Source: Methylobacterium sp. Leaf465
Lineage (GTDB): Bacteria; Pseudomonadota; Alphaproteobacteria; Rhizobiales; Beijerinckiaceae
DNA: 64,000 nucleotides
Direction of reading: 5' to 3'
NCBI RefSeq assembly: GCF_001424705.1
Contig: NZ_LMRA01000034.1
Location: 181,224-245,223 of the forward strand
Shown piece by piece: positions 1 through 8,399 of the stretch. The position numbers were made by a program, and so were the translations under genes. Below the pieces are notes generated by a model. The model was given only the letters and a program-made list of their open reading frames with translations. It made no database searches and was not told the origin of the DNA. Every line of letters begins with the position of its first letter. Within the stretch, counting starts at the first letter, position 1.

Positions 1-105
1 GCCGATTTCGTCCTCGATACCAGCCTGGGTTTCGACCACGCCGAGGCCGAGGTGGCGTCGATCATCCGGCAACTGACCGCGGGATCGGTGCCGGCGGCGC
101 CTTGA
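1..105 (+). CDS. coaE: Dephospho-CoA kinase, C-terminal end (partial)
   Basis: Only the last 34 codons are in the window; the gene starts before base 1. The tail (ADFVLDTSLGFDHAEAEV...) resembles the C-terminus of alphaproteobacterial dephospho-CoA kinase, which phosphorylates the ribose 3'-OH of dephospho-CoA in the last step of CoA synthesis. The kinase motifs lie outside the window, so the call rests on this short tail and on the neighbour: coaE directly followed by dnaQ is common in Hyphomicrobiales. The reading frame is open from base 1 to a TGA at 103-105. Confidence 0.65.
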   Translation, partial: ADFVLDTSLGFDHAEAEVASIIRQLTAGSVPAAP

Positions 106-177
106 CGCCGGCCCTGGAGGGCGCAAGGTCGGAGCTTGCGGCCCCTGCCTCCGGGACCCTTCGATCAGGACCCTTCG

Positions 178-903
178 ATGCTGCGTGAGATCGTCCTCGA
201 CACCGAGACCACCGGCACGGATGCCAAGAACGGCGATCGCCTGATCGAGATCGGCTGCGTCGAATTGATCAACCACGTGCAGACGGGCAAGGTCTTCCAC
301 AAACTGGTGAATCCGACCCGGCCGGTTTCCCAGGGCGCCTTCGCGGTGCACGGCATCTCGGACGCCATGCTCGCCGACAAGCCGCTCTTCGCCGACATCG
401 TCGACGAATTCCGCGACTTCTGCGGCGACTCGCCCCTGGTGATCCACAACGCGCCCTTCGACGTCGGCTTCCTCAACATGGAATACGCCCGCCTCGGCGC
501 GGCGGCGCCCCCGCCCATCGACCTCGCCGACGTCGTCGACACCCTGCAGCTCGCCCGCCGCAAGCATACGGGGGCGGCCAACAACCTCGATGCCCTGTGT
601 TCGCGCTACGGCATCGACACCACGCGGCGGACCAAGCACGGCGCGCTCCTCGACGCACAGATCCTGGCGGAGGTCTATGTCGAGCTCCTCGGCGGCAAGC
701 AGACCAGCCTCGGGCTCGCCATGACGGAGGCCGAGGAGGTGGTGATCCTCGGCGATGGCGGCGAGGTCGTCCCGGTGGGGCCGCGCCCGCTGCGCCATCG
801 GCTCAGCGAGGCCGAGCGCACCCGGCACGCGGCCTTCATCGCGACCCTCGGGGGCGGCGGTGCGGTCTGGCGCGATTATCTCGGCGAGCAGGAGACCGCC
901 TGA
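178..903 (+). CDS. dnaQ: DNA polymerase III epsilon subunit (3'-5' exonuclease)
   Basis: A 241-residue proofreading exonuclease of the replicative polymerase. It has the DEDDh exonuclease motifs in order: LDTETTG near the N-terminus (Asp and Glu metal ligands), HNAPFDVGFLN in the middle, and HGALLDAQ near residue 165 (His and Asp). The length is normal for the family. The frame is open further upstream to a TTG at 136, but that stretch is low-complexity and the exonuclease fold begins right after the ATG at 178, so that ATG is chosen. It lies 72 nt after coaE, the usual alphaproteobacterial order, and may be co-transcribed with it. Confidence 0.93.
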   Translation: MLREIVLDTETTGTDAKNGDRLIEIGCVELINHVQTGKVFHKLVNPTRPVSQGAFAVHGISDAMLADKPLFADIVDEFRDFCGDSPLVIHNAPFDVGFLNMEYARLGAAAPPPIDLADVVDTLQLARRKHTGAANNLDALCSRYGIDTTRRTKHGALLDAQILAEVYVELLGGKQTSLGLAMTEAEEVVILGDGGEVVPVGPRPLRHRLSEAERTRHAAFIATLGGGGAVWRDYLGEQETA

Positions 904-1014
904 AGGCCGGTCGAACCGGTCCGGACCGGCGCAGGTTGTTCGTTCCGTCCCGTCGCCGTCACGATGCTGCGACGCACGAGGCTCCTTATTGCATCGCAAC
1001 AAAAGCCTCCCATA

Positions 1015-1034
1015 TACCATCCCACTGGATGGTA
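1015..1034. promoter_or_regulatory. Candidate operator/promoter of the RHH gene
   Basis: A perfect inverted repeat, TACCATCC-CACT-GGATGGTA, ends 13 nt before the ATG of the ribbon-helix-helix gene. Just upstream is a plausible promoter: TTGCAT at 989-994 and CATATA at 1011-1016, 16 nt apart, so the palindrome would overlap the -10 box and the transcription start. RHH regulators commonly bind such short dyads and repress themselves. The palindrome is seen directly; the regulatory role is inferred from its position. Confidence 0.6.
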
Positions 1035-1047
1035 ACGGGAAGGTCCG

Positions 1048-1473
1048 ATGCTCGATCTCGAGGATAAGCCCAGGGCGCCGATTCGGGTCGGCGACACCGA
1101 GAAGATCACGATCAATCTCGGCTACGTCGATCTCGGCCACATCGATCTCCTCGTGTCCGAGAGCGTCTACGCCAACCGGAGCGACTTCATCCGTACGGCC
1201 GTGCGCAACCAGATCGCGCGCCACGGCGACGTGACCCGGCAATCGGTGGCCCGCAAGGGCGTCGAACTCGGCCTGCGCCGCTACGACCGGGCCGAACTCG
1301 AGGCCGCGCGCGCCAGCGGCATCCGCCTCGACATCCGCGTCCTCGGGCTCGCCAGCATCGCGCCCGACGTCACCCCGGAACTGGCCCGCGAGGTCATCGC
1401 GTCGATCGAGGTCATGGGAAGCCTGCAGGCGACTCCGGCCGTGAAGGCGGCCCTCGCCGACCGTCTCCTCTGA
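1048..1473 (+). CDS. Ribbon-helix-helix (CopG/Arc-type) transcriptional regulator
   Basis: A 141-residue protein whose N-terminal half fits an RHH DNA-binding fold: a beta strand (EKITINLGYVDLGHIDLLV) followed by two helices (SRSDF-like NRSDFIRTAVRNQIARH). The remaining ~80 residues form a conserved-looking tail with no motif I can name; it is longer than the antitoxin type of CopG protein and no toxin gene sits beside it. The gene is preceded by a 20-bp perfect palindrome that overlaps its likely promoter, which points to autoregulation. The next gene, an esterase, starts 68 nt downstream on the same strand and could share control. Confidence 0.7.
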   Translation: MLDLEDKPRAPIRVGDTEKITINLGYVDLGHIDLLVSESVYANRSDFIRTAVRNQIARHGDVTRQSVARKGVELGLRRYDRAELEAARASGIRLDIRVLGLASIAPDVTPELAREVIASIEVMGSLQATPAVKAALADRLL

Positions 1474-1541
1474 CAATCTCCAAAAACCGCGTTCCCGACC
1501 TCGCATGGTTCGACCCGTCGTCGAGCCGGAAAGCGAACCCC

Positions 1542-2888
1542 ATGACCGACCCTTCGAACCGGATGCAGGACCGCCTCGCCGACATGATGGAGGCGACGCG
1601 CCTCACGGCAGCCGGACGCCTGCAGGACGCGACGGACCTGCTGCAGCGCGGCTTCGCCGGCACGCCCCCCCGTTCCGCGGCCGACCACGGCGCTCCGGCG
1701 CCCCAGCCCCACACCATCGATCTCGTGGCCGAGCGCGTCGAGACCGGCCCGGCGGCCAAGCCGGAATCCAAACCCGCGTTCCAGACCGAGTCCCCGTCGG
1801 GTTCGGCCGCCGCCGAGGAGGCGCGCCGCGCCGCGATCCTCCCCGAGAAGCTGCGCAAGGTCGTGGAAACGGTGACGCGGGGCATCACCCCGGTGCTCGG
1901 GGGACTCGGCAAGGCCGGTCCCGGCGGAGCGACCCCCTCCGGCCTCGTCGGCAATCTCGGCACTCTCGTCTCGGGCCTGGCCGGCGGTCTCGGCCCGTCG
2001 GGCTTGAACCAAGCTCGTGCGCCCCTCACCGAGGGCGGCAGCTTCACGGAGCACAGCTTTTCCAACGCGGCCGGGGCACGGGACTACAAGCTGTTCGTTC
2101 CCAGCGACGCCCGTGCCGACCTGCCCCTGGTGGTGATGCTGCACGGCTGTACCCAGTCGCCGGACGATTTCGCCGCCGGCACCGGCATGAACGCCCGCGC
2201 GGAGGCGGAGGGCTTCCTCGTGGCCTACCCGGCCCAGAGCGGGCGCGCCAACGGCCAGCGCTGCTGGAACTGGTTCCAGCCCGGCGACCAGGGCCGGGAT
2301 TCCGGCGAGGCGGGGATCATCGCCGGGCTGACCCGCGCGCTCATCGCCGAGCATCGAGTCGATCCGACCCGGGTCTACATCGCCGGCCTGTCGGCGGGCG
2401 GTGCGGCGGCGGTGAACATCGCCCGGGCCTATCCCGACCTCTACGCGGCGGTGGGCATCCATTCCGGCCTCGCGGCGGGCTGTGCCCGCGACGTCTCGAC
2501 CGCGCTCACGGTGATGCGCCTCGGCCCCGTGGCCGCTGCCGACGGCCCGGTGTCCACGGTGCGGGTGCCCACCATCGTGTTCCACGGGGAGAGCGACGGC
2601 ACCGTGAACCCCCGCAACGGCGAGCAGGCGCTGGCCCAGGCCGGCATCGACGGGCTGACGCCCGAGGCGGCGGAGGCTGTGAGCCCGGGCGGCCTGCCCT
2701 ACACCCGCACCCGCTACGCCGATGCGGACGGACGGGTCGCGGTGGAGGGCTGGATCGTGCGCGGCCTCGGCCACGCCTGGTCCGGCGGAAGCCCGGCCGG
2801 CAGCTACACCGATCCGCGCGGGCCCGACGCGACGCGGGCGATGCTCGATTTCTTCCGGGCCAATCCCCTCGCGGCGGGACGGGCCTGA
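1542..2888 (+). CDS. PHB depolymerase family esterase
   Basis: A 448-residue alpha/beta hydrolase of the short-chain polyhydroxyalkanoate depolymerase/feruloyl-esterase type. The catalytic domain (about residue 170 on) carries MLHGCTQSPDDFA (oxyanion region), the serine motif GLSAGG, an Asp in VFHGESDGTVNP and the His in GLGHAWSGG, so the triad is complete. The first ~160 residues are low-complexity and Ala/Pro/Gly-rich with no clear signal peptide, so export is uncertain and an intracellular role is possible. The true substrate (PHB granules, oligomers or another ester) cannot be read from the sequence. The 3' end is only 12 nt from convergent panC. Confidence 0.85.
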   Translation: MTDPSNRMQDRLADMMEATRLTAAGRLQDATDLLQRGFAGTPPRSAADHGAPAPQPHTIDLVAERVETGPAAKPESKPAFQTESPSGSAAAEEARRAAILPEKLRKVVETVTRGITPVLGGLGKAGPGGATPSGLVGNLGTLVSGLAGGLGPSGLNQARAPLTEGGSFTEHSFSNAAGARDYKLFVPSDARADLPLVVMLHGCTQSPDDFAAGTGMNARAEAEGFLVAYPAQSGRANGQRCWNWFQPGDQGRDSGEAGIIAGLTRALIAEHRVDPTRVYIAGLSAGGAAAVNIARAYPDLYAAVGIHSGLAAGCARDVSTALTVMRLGPVAAADGPVSTVRVPTIVFHGESDGTVNPRNGEQALAQAGIDGLTPEAAEAVSPGGLPYTRTRYADADGRVAVEGWIVRGLGHAWSGGSPAGSYTDPRGPDATRAMLDFFRANPLAAGRA

Positions 2889-2900
2889 ACGTCCCGTGGT

Positions 2901-3758
2901 TCAACCCACCGCGACGTTGTCGATGAGGCGCGTGCGACCGAGATAGGCCGCCGCCAGCACCCGGGCTGGCCGCGTGGCGTGCTCCACCGGCGCCAGCGTC
3001 TCGGCATCGCGGACCTCGAGATACTGCACGGGCTCGAAGCCCGCCGCCGCCAGCGCGGCCCGGCCTCCCTCGACCAGGGGGCCGGCGCTTCCGCCGGCCG
3101 CGAGGCCTGCGGCGATCTCGGACAGGACGGCGTGGAGGCGCGGTGCGCGCACCCGCTCCTCGGGGGCGAGGTAGCGGTTGCGCGACGACAGAGCGAGGCC
3201 GTCCGCCTCCCGCAGGGTGGGGACGCCCTGGATCTCCACGGGCAGGTCGAGGTCGCGCACGGCGCGGCGGATCACCAGGAGCTGCTGGTAGTCCTTCTCG
3301 CCGAACAGCGCGCAGTCGGGCTGGACCTGGTTGAGCAGCTTGGTCACCACCGTGGCGACGCCCGAGAAGTGACCCGGCCGATAGGCGCCGCACAGGCCCT
3401 CGGTGAGGCCGCCCACCTCGATCCGGGTCGAGAAGTGCTCGGGGTACATCCCGGAGACTTCCGGCAGGTAGGCGGCATCGACCCCCGCCTCTGCCAGCAG
3501 GGCGAGGTCGGTCTCGGTGTCGCGGGGATAGCGCGAAAAATCCTCGTTCGGGCCGAACTGGGTCGGATTGACGAAGATGCTCGCCACGACGCGCCGACCG
3601 AGGCTGCGCGCCCGCGCCATCAGGGCGAGGTGGCCGGCATGGAGCGCGCCCATCGTCGGCACCAGCACCACCCGCTCGTCGGCCCGGCGCCAGGCGGCGA
3701 CCGCGGCGCGCAGGGGGGCGACGGACGTGAACCGGAGCAGGGAGACGGGATCGGACAT
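2901..3758 (-). CDS. panC: Pantothenate synthetase (pantoate--beta-alanine ligase)
   Basis: A 285-residue enzyme that joins pantoate and beta-alanine using ATP, via pantoyl-adenylate, in pantothenate (CoA precursor) synthesis. It carries the family signatures VPTMGALHAGHLALM (HxGH nucleotide-binding motif), SIFVNPTQFGPNEDFSRYPR and FGEKDYQQL, and a KLL/SSRNRYL-type segment. Length is normal. The open frame extends ~100 codons further upstream, but homology starts at MSDPVSLLRF, so the ATG at 3758 is used. panB is not adjacent. The gene follows the small exported ORF by 100 nt and may have its own promoter. Confidence 0.95.
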   Translation of the reverse strand: MSDPVSLLRFTSVAPLRAAVAAWRRADERVVLVPTMGALHAGHLALMARARSLGRRVVASIFVNPTQFGPNEDFSRYPRDTETDLALLAEAGVDAAYLPEVSGMYPEHFSTRIEVGGLTEGLCGAYRPGHFSGVATVVTKLLNQVQPDCALFGEKDYQQLLVIRRAVRDLDLPVEIQGVPTLREADGLALSSRNRYLAPEERVRAPRLHAVLSEIAAGLAAGGSAGPLVEGGRAALAAAGFEPVQYLEVRDAETLAPVEHATRPARVLAAAYLGRTRLIDNVAVG

Positions 3759-3858
3759 CGGCGGCTCGTCCTCGGCAAGGTCTTCGGCAGGGTCTCGCGG
3801 ACGCGGATCGCATCCCGGCGCGAGACCTAATCGCCCTGCCGCCGGGACGCCAGACGCC

Positions 3859-4254
3859 TCAGGGACAATAGGGCCGCAGGGGCCGGCCGTAGGGATCGTC
3901 GACCCCGAGGGGCGGGGTGAAGCCGTAATAGCTCGGCTTGCCGAGGCCGTAGGCCGAGCCGACATAGCTCGGGTCGCCGGGGGAATCGGTGGGGATGGGT
4001 ACCCGCCGCGGGATGCAGCCGGCCAGCCGGCGGCGCGGCACCGGTGCGTGGTGAGCCACGCCACCCTCCTCCTCCGCCCGCGGGAAGTAGCGCGGCAGGC
4101 CCTCGGGCTCCGCCCCGTAGCCCTCCACCGCGCGCCCGGGGGTCGGGAAGGCGAGGCCGCCGAGATCTGCCGAACCGGCGGGGGCTGCCGTCAATCCGGC
4201 CAGGAGCACGAGCCCCGCCCCGCCCCGTCTGATCGCCACACCGCCACGCCGCAT
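3859..4254 (-). CDS. Small exported hypothetical protein
   Basis: A 131-residue protein I do not recognise. It starts MRRGGVAIRRGG and then has a hydrophobic stretch (GLVLLAGLTAAPAGSA) that looks like a Sec signal peptide. The mature part is Pro/Gly/Tyr-rich, with a Cys near LAGCIPR and a C-terminal Cys (RPYCP), a make-up frequent in small cell-envelope proteins of this group. It lies 50 nt downstream of the beta-lactamase in the same direction, so it may be the last gene of the Bat operon. Confidence 0.6.
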   Translation of the reverse strand: MRRGGVAIRRGGAGLVLLAGLTAAPAGSADLGGLAFPTPGRAVEGYGAEPEGLPRYFPRAEEEGGVAHHAPVPRRRLAGCIPRRVPIPTDSPGDPSYVGSAYGLGKPSYYGFTPPLGVDDPYGRPLRPYCP

Positions 4255-4304
4255 CGGGTCCACTCCTCGCGGGACGACCGTGTCAGGCAGGCGTGAACCG
4301 AGTG

Positions 4305-5231
4305 TTAACCATAGGTCGCGGCGATGACCCGGCCGATCGCCGCATGGGCCGCGTCGCGGGCCTCGCTCGTGGTGTCCGACCCCGTGAGGTAGATGGCCGC
4401 CACCAGGGGCGCCCGGGCGGGCGGGCGCAGGAGCGCCACCACATTGGCGGTGCCGTAGGCCCCGCTGCCGGTCTTGTCGCCGACGCCCCAATCGGCCGGA
4501 AGCCCCGCCCGCAGGCGCTTCGTTCCGGTGCGGGAGGCCGTCATCCAGCCCTCGAGCCGGGCGCGACTGGCCTCCGTCAGCGACGGCCCGAGCAGGATCT
4601 TCCCGACGGTCGCTGCCATCGCGGCGGGCCGGGTGGTGTCGCGGGGATCGCCGGGCACGGCCGAGTTCAAGTCGGGTTCGGTCCGGTCGAGGCGGGTCAC
4701 CGGGTCGCCGAGGCTCCGGCCATAGGCGGTCAGGGCCGCGGGACCGCCGAGGGCGTCGAGCAGGAGGTTGGCGGCGGTGTTGTCGCTCCAGACCAGGGCG
4801 GCGGCGCACAGAGCCTCCACGGACATCGCCCCGGCCTCCGGTCCGCCCGCCCTCAGGGCGCGCGTGGTGACGGGGGCGTAGGTGTCGAGGTCGGCCTCTC
4901 CGTAGGCGAGGCGCCGGTCGAGCCGTTCGCGCCCCGCCTCGACCCGGGCCAGGATCGCGGCGGCGAGGAGCAGCTTGAAGGTGCTGCAGAGCGGGAAGGC
5001 GCCCTCGGCGTCGTGCAGCAGGGCGGGGCCGCCGCTCGTGTCGAGGACCGCGATCCCGGCCCGGCCGCCGAGGTCGCCGGCGATCCGCGCCAACGCCGCA
5101 CCGGCCTCGGCGAACCGGTCCTGGGGGCCGGGATCGGTCTCGTGGCCCTTGCCCTTGCCCTGGCCCTGGGCCGTGCTCAGCAGGGGCAGGAGGGCCCCCG
5201 CCCCGAGGAGGATCCGTCGCGTCAGGCTCAT
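4305..5231 (-). CDS. Class A beta-lactamase
   Basis: A 308-residue periplasmic serine beta-lactamase. All class A motifs are present: STFK at 83-86 (nucleophile Ser and general-base Lys), SDN at 149-151, ExxxN (TEPDLNS) at 185-189 for the omega loop, and KTG at 253-255. The N-terminus (RRILLGAGALLPLLSTAQG) is an export signal with twin arginines. The start overlaps the end of batD by 4 nt (ATGA), so it is translated together with the Bat operon rather than next to an ampR-type regulator. Whether it confers resistance cannot be told from sequence; it might act on cell-wall substrates or be a dedicated resistance enzyme. Confidence 0.93.
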   Translation of the reverse strand: MSLTRRILLGAGALLPLLSTAQGQGKGKGHETDPGPQDRFAEAGAALARIAGDLGGRAGIAVLDTSGGPALLHDAEGAFPLCSTFKLLLAAAILARVEAGRERLDRRLAYGEADLDTYAPVTTRALRAGGPEAGAMSVEALCAAALVWSDNTAANLLLDALGGPAALTAYGRSLGDPVTRLDRTEPDLNSAVPGDPRDTTRPAAMAATVGKILLGPSLTEASRARLEGWMTASRTGTKRLRAGLPADWGVGDKTGSGAYGTANVVALLRPPARAPLVAAIYLTGSDTTSEARDAAHAAIGRVIAATYG

Positions 5232-6568
5232 GCGGTTCCGGTCGATGGGTCTCGGATGGGTCTTGGCGAGGTCAGGGCCCGGCCGTCGAGGGGCGCGAGG
5301 CGCGAGGGGGCCGCCGTCGGCTGCGCTCCCGCAGCGATCGGCTGGCTCAGGGCCCGGGCGAGGCCGGGCAGGTCGGGGGCTGCGACGGTGCCGGGGCCGT
5401 AGAGGTGGGAATCCAGGGTATCGAGGCCTGCGGCGACCTCCGGCCGGGCCCGCCAGGCCCGCGCGAGGTCGGGCTGCTCCGTGAGGACGGGGTGGAGATG
5501 CGCGCGGAAGGCCCGCGCGTCCCGGGCCGAGGCGGCGCGGCCGAGCGCCCGGCGCGTCCGCGCGTCGAGGCGCCGGCGTCCCGAACGCCCGCCGCTGCCG
5601 AAGCCGAGCAGGGCGAGGCCGAGGCCGAAGGCGCCGAGGGCGGCGGTCGCCACCACGAGGGGGGAGGCCGGCAGGACGGGTTTCGCCTCGTCGTCCCTGT
5701 CGGGCAGGCCGCCGCCGATCTGGCGGGCGGGAATCTCGGCCTCGCGCAGGGTGCGCGAGACGGTGTCGAACCACGGGATGACGATCGCGTCGAGGGGGAT
5801 GATCTCCTCGATCGCGGGGCGCACGTCCCACTGGTAGGTCACCCGCGCCACCGGGCCGGCGGGGGTGATGATCGTCTCGCGGGTCACCGGCCCGGCGAAG
5901 GTGAGGATGCCGCGCGTGCGCATCACCGGGCGGGGCGGCAGCCCCTCGGCGACCATGCCCTGGGCCTCCAGGGTGACGATGCGCCGTGTGGTCTCGCCGA
6001 GCTTCACCGTCTCGGGGTCGGGGCTCCAGGAATCCGTGATCGTCACGTCCTTGGCCGGGAGCCACCAGGGCTCCTTGGCGTCGGGCCCGCCCACCGGCTT
6101 CGTCCAGGTGGCGACGGGCAGGGTCACCGGGGCCGAGGGCACGTCGACGACGACCCGCTTGCCGCCGTCGTTGACGGTGAGGCGATGCAGGAACGGATCG
6201 ATGGTGAAGTCGCCCGGATGGTGCGGGAAGATCGCCACCACCCGGTCGAAGGCGATGGCCACCTGCCCGTCGGGCAGGCGGGTCTTCGACCAGGCGTCGC
6301 GGCCGAGCTGCGTCCAGCTGAAATTGGCCAGCGACGGCTGGATCACCTCCTCCAGCAGGATCGGCTGGCGGTAGACCCCGTGGATGCGCAGCAGCACCAT
6401 CTCGCGGGAGAACGGATCGGCGTTGCCGTTGCGCTCCGGCGTCACCGTGAGGGTGAGGTCGCCGGGACCGATCTCGGCCCGGGCCGGGAGGGGCGCGAGG
6501 AGGAAGGCGGCGAGGCCGGCCGCGAGGACGCCCCGCCGGTTTCGAAACGCGGACCGATCGCTCACCAT
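5228..6568 (-). CDS. BatD-like membrane protein
   Basis: A 446-residue protein with a Sec signal peptide (GVLAAGLAAFLLAPLPARAE), a long periplasmic beta-rich region and one C-terminal membrane helix (LVVATAALGAFGLGLALLGF, about residues 310-330) followed by a basic cytoplasmic tail. This architecture and its place after the BatA/B/C genes match BatD ('oxygen tolerance') proteins. It overlaps BatC by 7 nt and the beta-lactamase by 4 nt. The role in the Bat system is unknown at the molecular level; a membrane-anchored scaffold or client-binding part is the usual view. Confidence 0.75.
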   Translation of the reverse strand: MVSDRSAFRNRRGVLAAGLAAFLLAPLPARAEIGPGDLTLTVTPERNGNADPFSREMVLLRIHGVYRQPILLEEVIQPSLANFSWTQLGRDAWSKTRLPDGQVAIAFDRVVAIFPHHPGDFTIDPFLHRLTVNDGGKRVVVDVPSAPVTLPVATWTKPVGGPDAKEPWWLPAKDVTITDSWSPDPETVKLGETTRRIVTLEAQGMVAEGLPPRPVMRTRGILTFAGPVTRETIITPAGPVARVTYQWDVRPAIEEIIPLDAIVIPWFDTVSRTLREAEIPARQIGGGLPDRDDEAKPVLPASPLVVATAALGAFGLGLALLGFGSGGRSGRRRLDARTRRALGRAASARDARAFRAHLHPVLTEQPDLARAWRARPEVAAGLDTLDSHLYGPGTVAAPDLPGLARALSQPIAAGAQPTAAPSRLAPLDGRALTSPRPIRDPSTGTA

Positions 6569-7470
6569 GGGTTGCTTCCCCCCGGCACCGCTGTGCCGGC
6601 CTCGACGCGGGCTGCCTGTTCCGCCTTCAGGCGCAGCTTGAGATAGCGTCCGGGATCGTCCGGCAGGGTCTGCAGCCAGAGGCGGTCGGGTCGGATCTCG
6701 TGGGCCTCGAAGCTCTTCGTCACCCGGCGCACCTCCCGCTCGGGGGCGGCCGCGACCATGGCGGAGCCCGCCCCGGTGCGGCCGCGCCCCGCCGCGTCGC
6801 TGGCCGAGCCGCGGGCCTCGCCCTTGCCGGAATCCGCCGAGACCTGCTCGGCCTTGCCGCGCCGGGCGACCTTGCTGTTGCCCGGGGTCGAGGAGGAGGT
6901 GCCGCCCTCCTTGTTTCCGGCCAGGCCCTCCCCGCTGGAGGTGGCCTGGGTGTCGTCGTTGGGGTCCTGGTTCGCGGTCTTGTTGTAGCGCGCGCCCACC
7001 GTGGCGGTGGCGTTGGCCACGCCCCCGCCCTTGCCGGGATCGCCGGCGCCCTCGTCCACGAGGCGGGCGATCAGCGAGCGGTTGGCCTGTGCGTCGGCGT
7101 CGCGGGGGTTGTACTGGAGGGCGGCGTCGTAGGCGTCCAGCGCCCCCTGCAGGTCGCCGGATTTCGCGAGCGCGTTGCCGAGGTTGTAGGCGTTGCGCCG
7201 GCCGCCGTTGCGGAAAAGGGCGGCGGCTTCCGTGTAGCGCCCGGCCTGGTAGAGGGCCGGGCCGCGCCAGGCCGGGTCGTCGAGCACCCAGGCGGCGGCC
7301 CCGGGCAGGCCGGCCCCCAGCAGGGCGCGGCCGAGGCTGGTGCGAGGCTGCGCCGTCGCCGTCAGGGCGAGGATGCCGGCGCCCGCGAGCCCCAGGGCGG
7401 CGAGGCGTGCCCAGCGGGTCCAGTCGCGGGGGAGGGCGGGCAGACGGTCGGACAGGACACCGAGGGCCAT
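6562..7470 (-). CDS. BatC-like TPR protein
   Basis: A 302-residue protein with a hydrophobic N-terminal region (LAALGLAGAGILALTATA) followed by tetratricopeptide-like helices (ALYQAGRYTEAAALFRNGGRRNAYNLGNALAKSGDLQGALDAYDAALQYNPRDADAQANRSL, about residues 85-150). The C-terminal half is a low-complexity Gly/Ser/Asn linker and a conserved basic-hydrophobic end (RLWLQTLPDDPGRYLKLRL). TPR proteins at this position in Bat operons mediate protein contacts. It starts at a TGATG overlap with BatB, so translation is coupled. Confidence 0.75.
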   Translation of the reverse strand: MALGVLSDRLPALPRDWTRWARLAALGLAGAGILALTATAQPRTSLGRALLGAGLPGAAAWVLDDPAWRGPALYQAGRYTEAAALFRNGGRRNAYNLGNALAKSGDLQGALDAYDAALQYNPRDADAQANRSLIARLVDEGAGDPGKGGGVANATATVGARYNKTANQDPNDDTQATSSGEGLAGNKEGGTSSSTPGNSKVARRGKAEQVSADSGKGEARGSASDAAGRGRTGAGSAMVAAAPEREVRRVTKSFEAHEIRPDRLWLQTLPDDPGRYLKLRLKAEQAARVEAGTAVPGGSNPW

Positions 7471-8399
7471 CAGGCGCTCCTGCGGAACAGGACGAGGGCG
7501 GGCAGCAGGGCCAGCAGCACGAGCCAGCGCCCGAGATCGGCGAAGGCCAGGACGGTGTAGCCCCCGGCGGCGAGGTGCTGGGCGGTGCTGGCGCCCACCG
7601 CGTCGAGCACCGGGGCGGGGCTGTCGAGGAGGGCGAAGCGGCCCGCCCCCGCGTCGGTCAGGCGCTCGAGGGCGCCGCGGTCGGGCTTGGGCGAGCCCGC
7701 CGGCAGGCCGGGCCCGGCCGGCACGAACAGCCCGTGCAGGTGCCAGCCCTTGGCACGGATCGCGGCGGCCTCGCGCAGGGCCGCGTCGCCGATGCCGTCG
7801 CCGTCGGTGACGAGGACGACGTCGCCCGCGATCACGCCGGCCTCCGCGAGGGTGCGGCGGGCCAGGGCGAGGCCGCGCTCGGGATGGGTGCCCCGGTCCG
7901 GCACGGTGTCGCCGTCCAGGGCGAACAGGGTGGAGGACAGGGCATCCCGGTCGGTGGTGGGCGGGGCGGCGAGATAGGCGTCGCCCGCATAGACCACCAC
8001 GGCGACGCTGCGGGTGCCGGCGGCCTCGGCCACCGCCTGCGCCACCTGGCGCACGTCCTTGAGGTGGCCGCCCTCCGCGATGGAGCGCGACAGGTCGCAT
8101 ACCACCACGGTCGCGTCGAGGTTGCGGAAGGTGGCGGCGTCCGGGCGCTCCACCGCCGGGCCGGTGAGGGCCAGGGCGACGAGCCCGGCCGCGAGCGCCG
8201 CGGCGAGGTTCGCCTGCCGGCGTCCGCCGAGCACCGCCCCGCGCCGGGCGAGCAGCGCCATCAGGCCGGGATCGACGGCCCGGGTCCAATCGCCGAGGGG
8301 CGCCGAGCGCCAGGCGGCGCGCAGCGCCAGGGCGGCCACGACGGGAATCGCCACCAGCCACCAGGGCCGCAGGACCGCCAGGGTGTCGAGGAGACTCAT
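7470..8399 (-). CDS. BatB-like von Willebrand factor A protein
   Basis: A 309-residue membrane protein with a VWA domain between an N-terminal hydrophobic region and a C-terminal transmembrane helix (WLVLLALLPALVLFRR). The metal-ion-dependent adhesion site is intact in form: DLSRS (DxSxS), a Thr in PPTTD, and VTDGDG. It is paralogous to the preceding gene product (BatA) and probably pairs with it in the inner membrane with the VWA domain facing the periplasm. It overlaps BatA by 4 nt and BatC by 1 nt. Confidence 0.8.
   Translation of the reverse strand: MSLLDTLAVLRPWWLVAIPVVAALALRAAWRSAPLGDWTRAVDPGLMALLARRGAVLGGRRQANLAAALAAGLVALALTGPAVERPDAATFRNLDATVVVCDLSRSIAEGGHLKDVRQVAQAVAEAAGTRSVAVVVYAGDAYLAAPPTTDRDALSSTLFALDGDTVPDRGTHPERGLALARRTLAEAGVIAGDVVLVTDGDGIGDAALREAAAIRAKGWHLHGLFVPAGPGLPAGSPKPDRGALERLTDAGAGRFALLDSPAPVLDAVGASTAQHLAAGGYTVLAFADLGRWLVLLALLPALVLFRRSA

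Noticed and set aside
1281..2774. Long minus-strand ORF (497 codons) opposite the RHH and esterase genes
   Set aside because: Antisense shadow: Arg/Gly/His-rich, no domain, and fully overlapped by genes with clear motifs. The same holds for other long antisense ORFs, for example 8675-10939 (+), 13856-15814 (-), 43417-45702 (+) and 59616-61592 (+).
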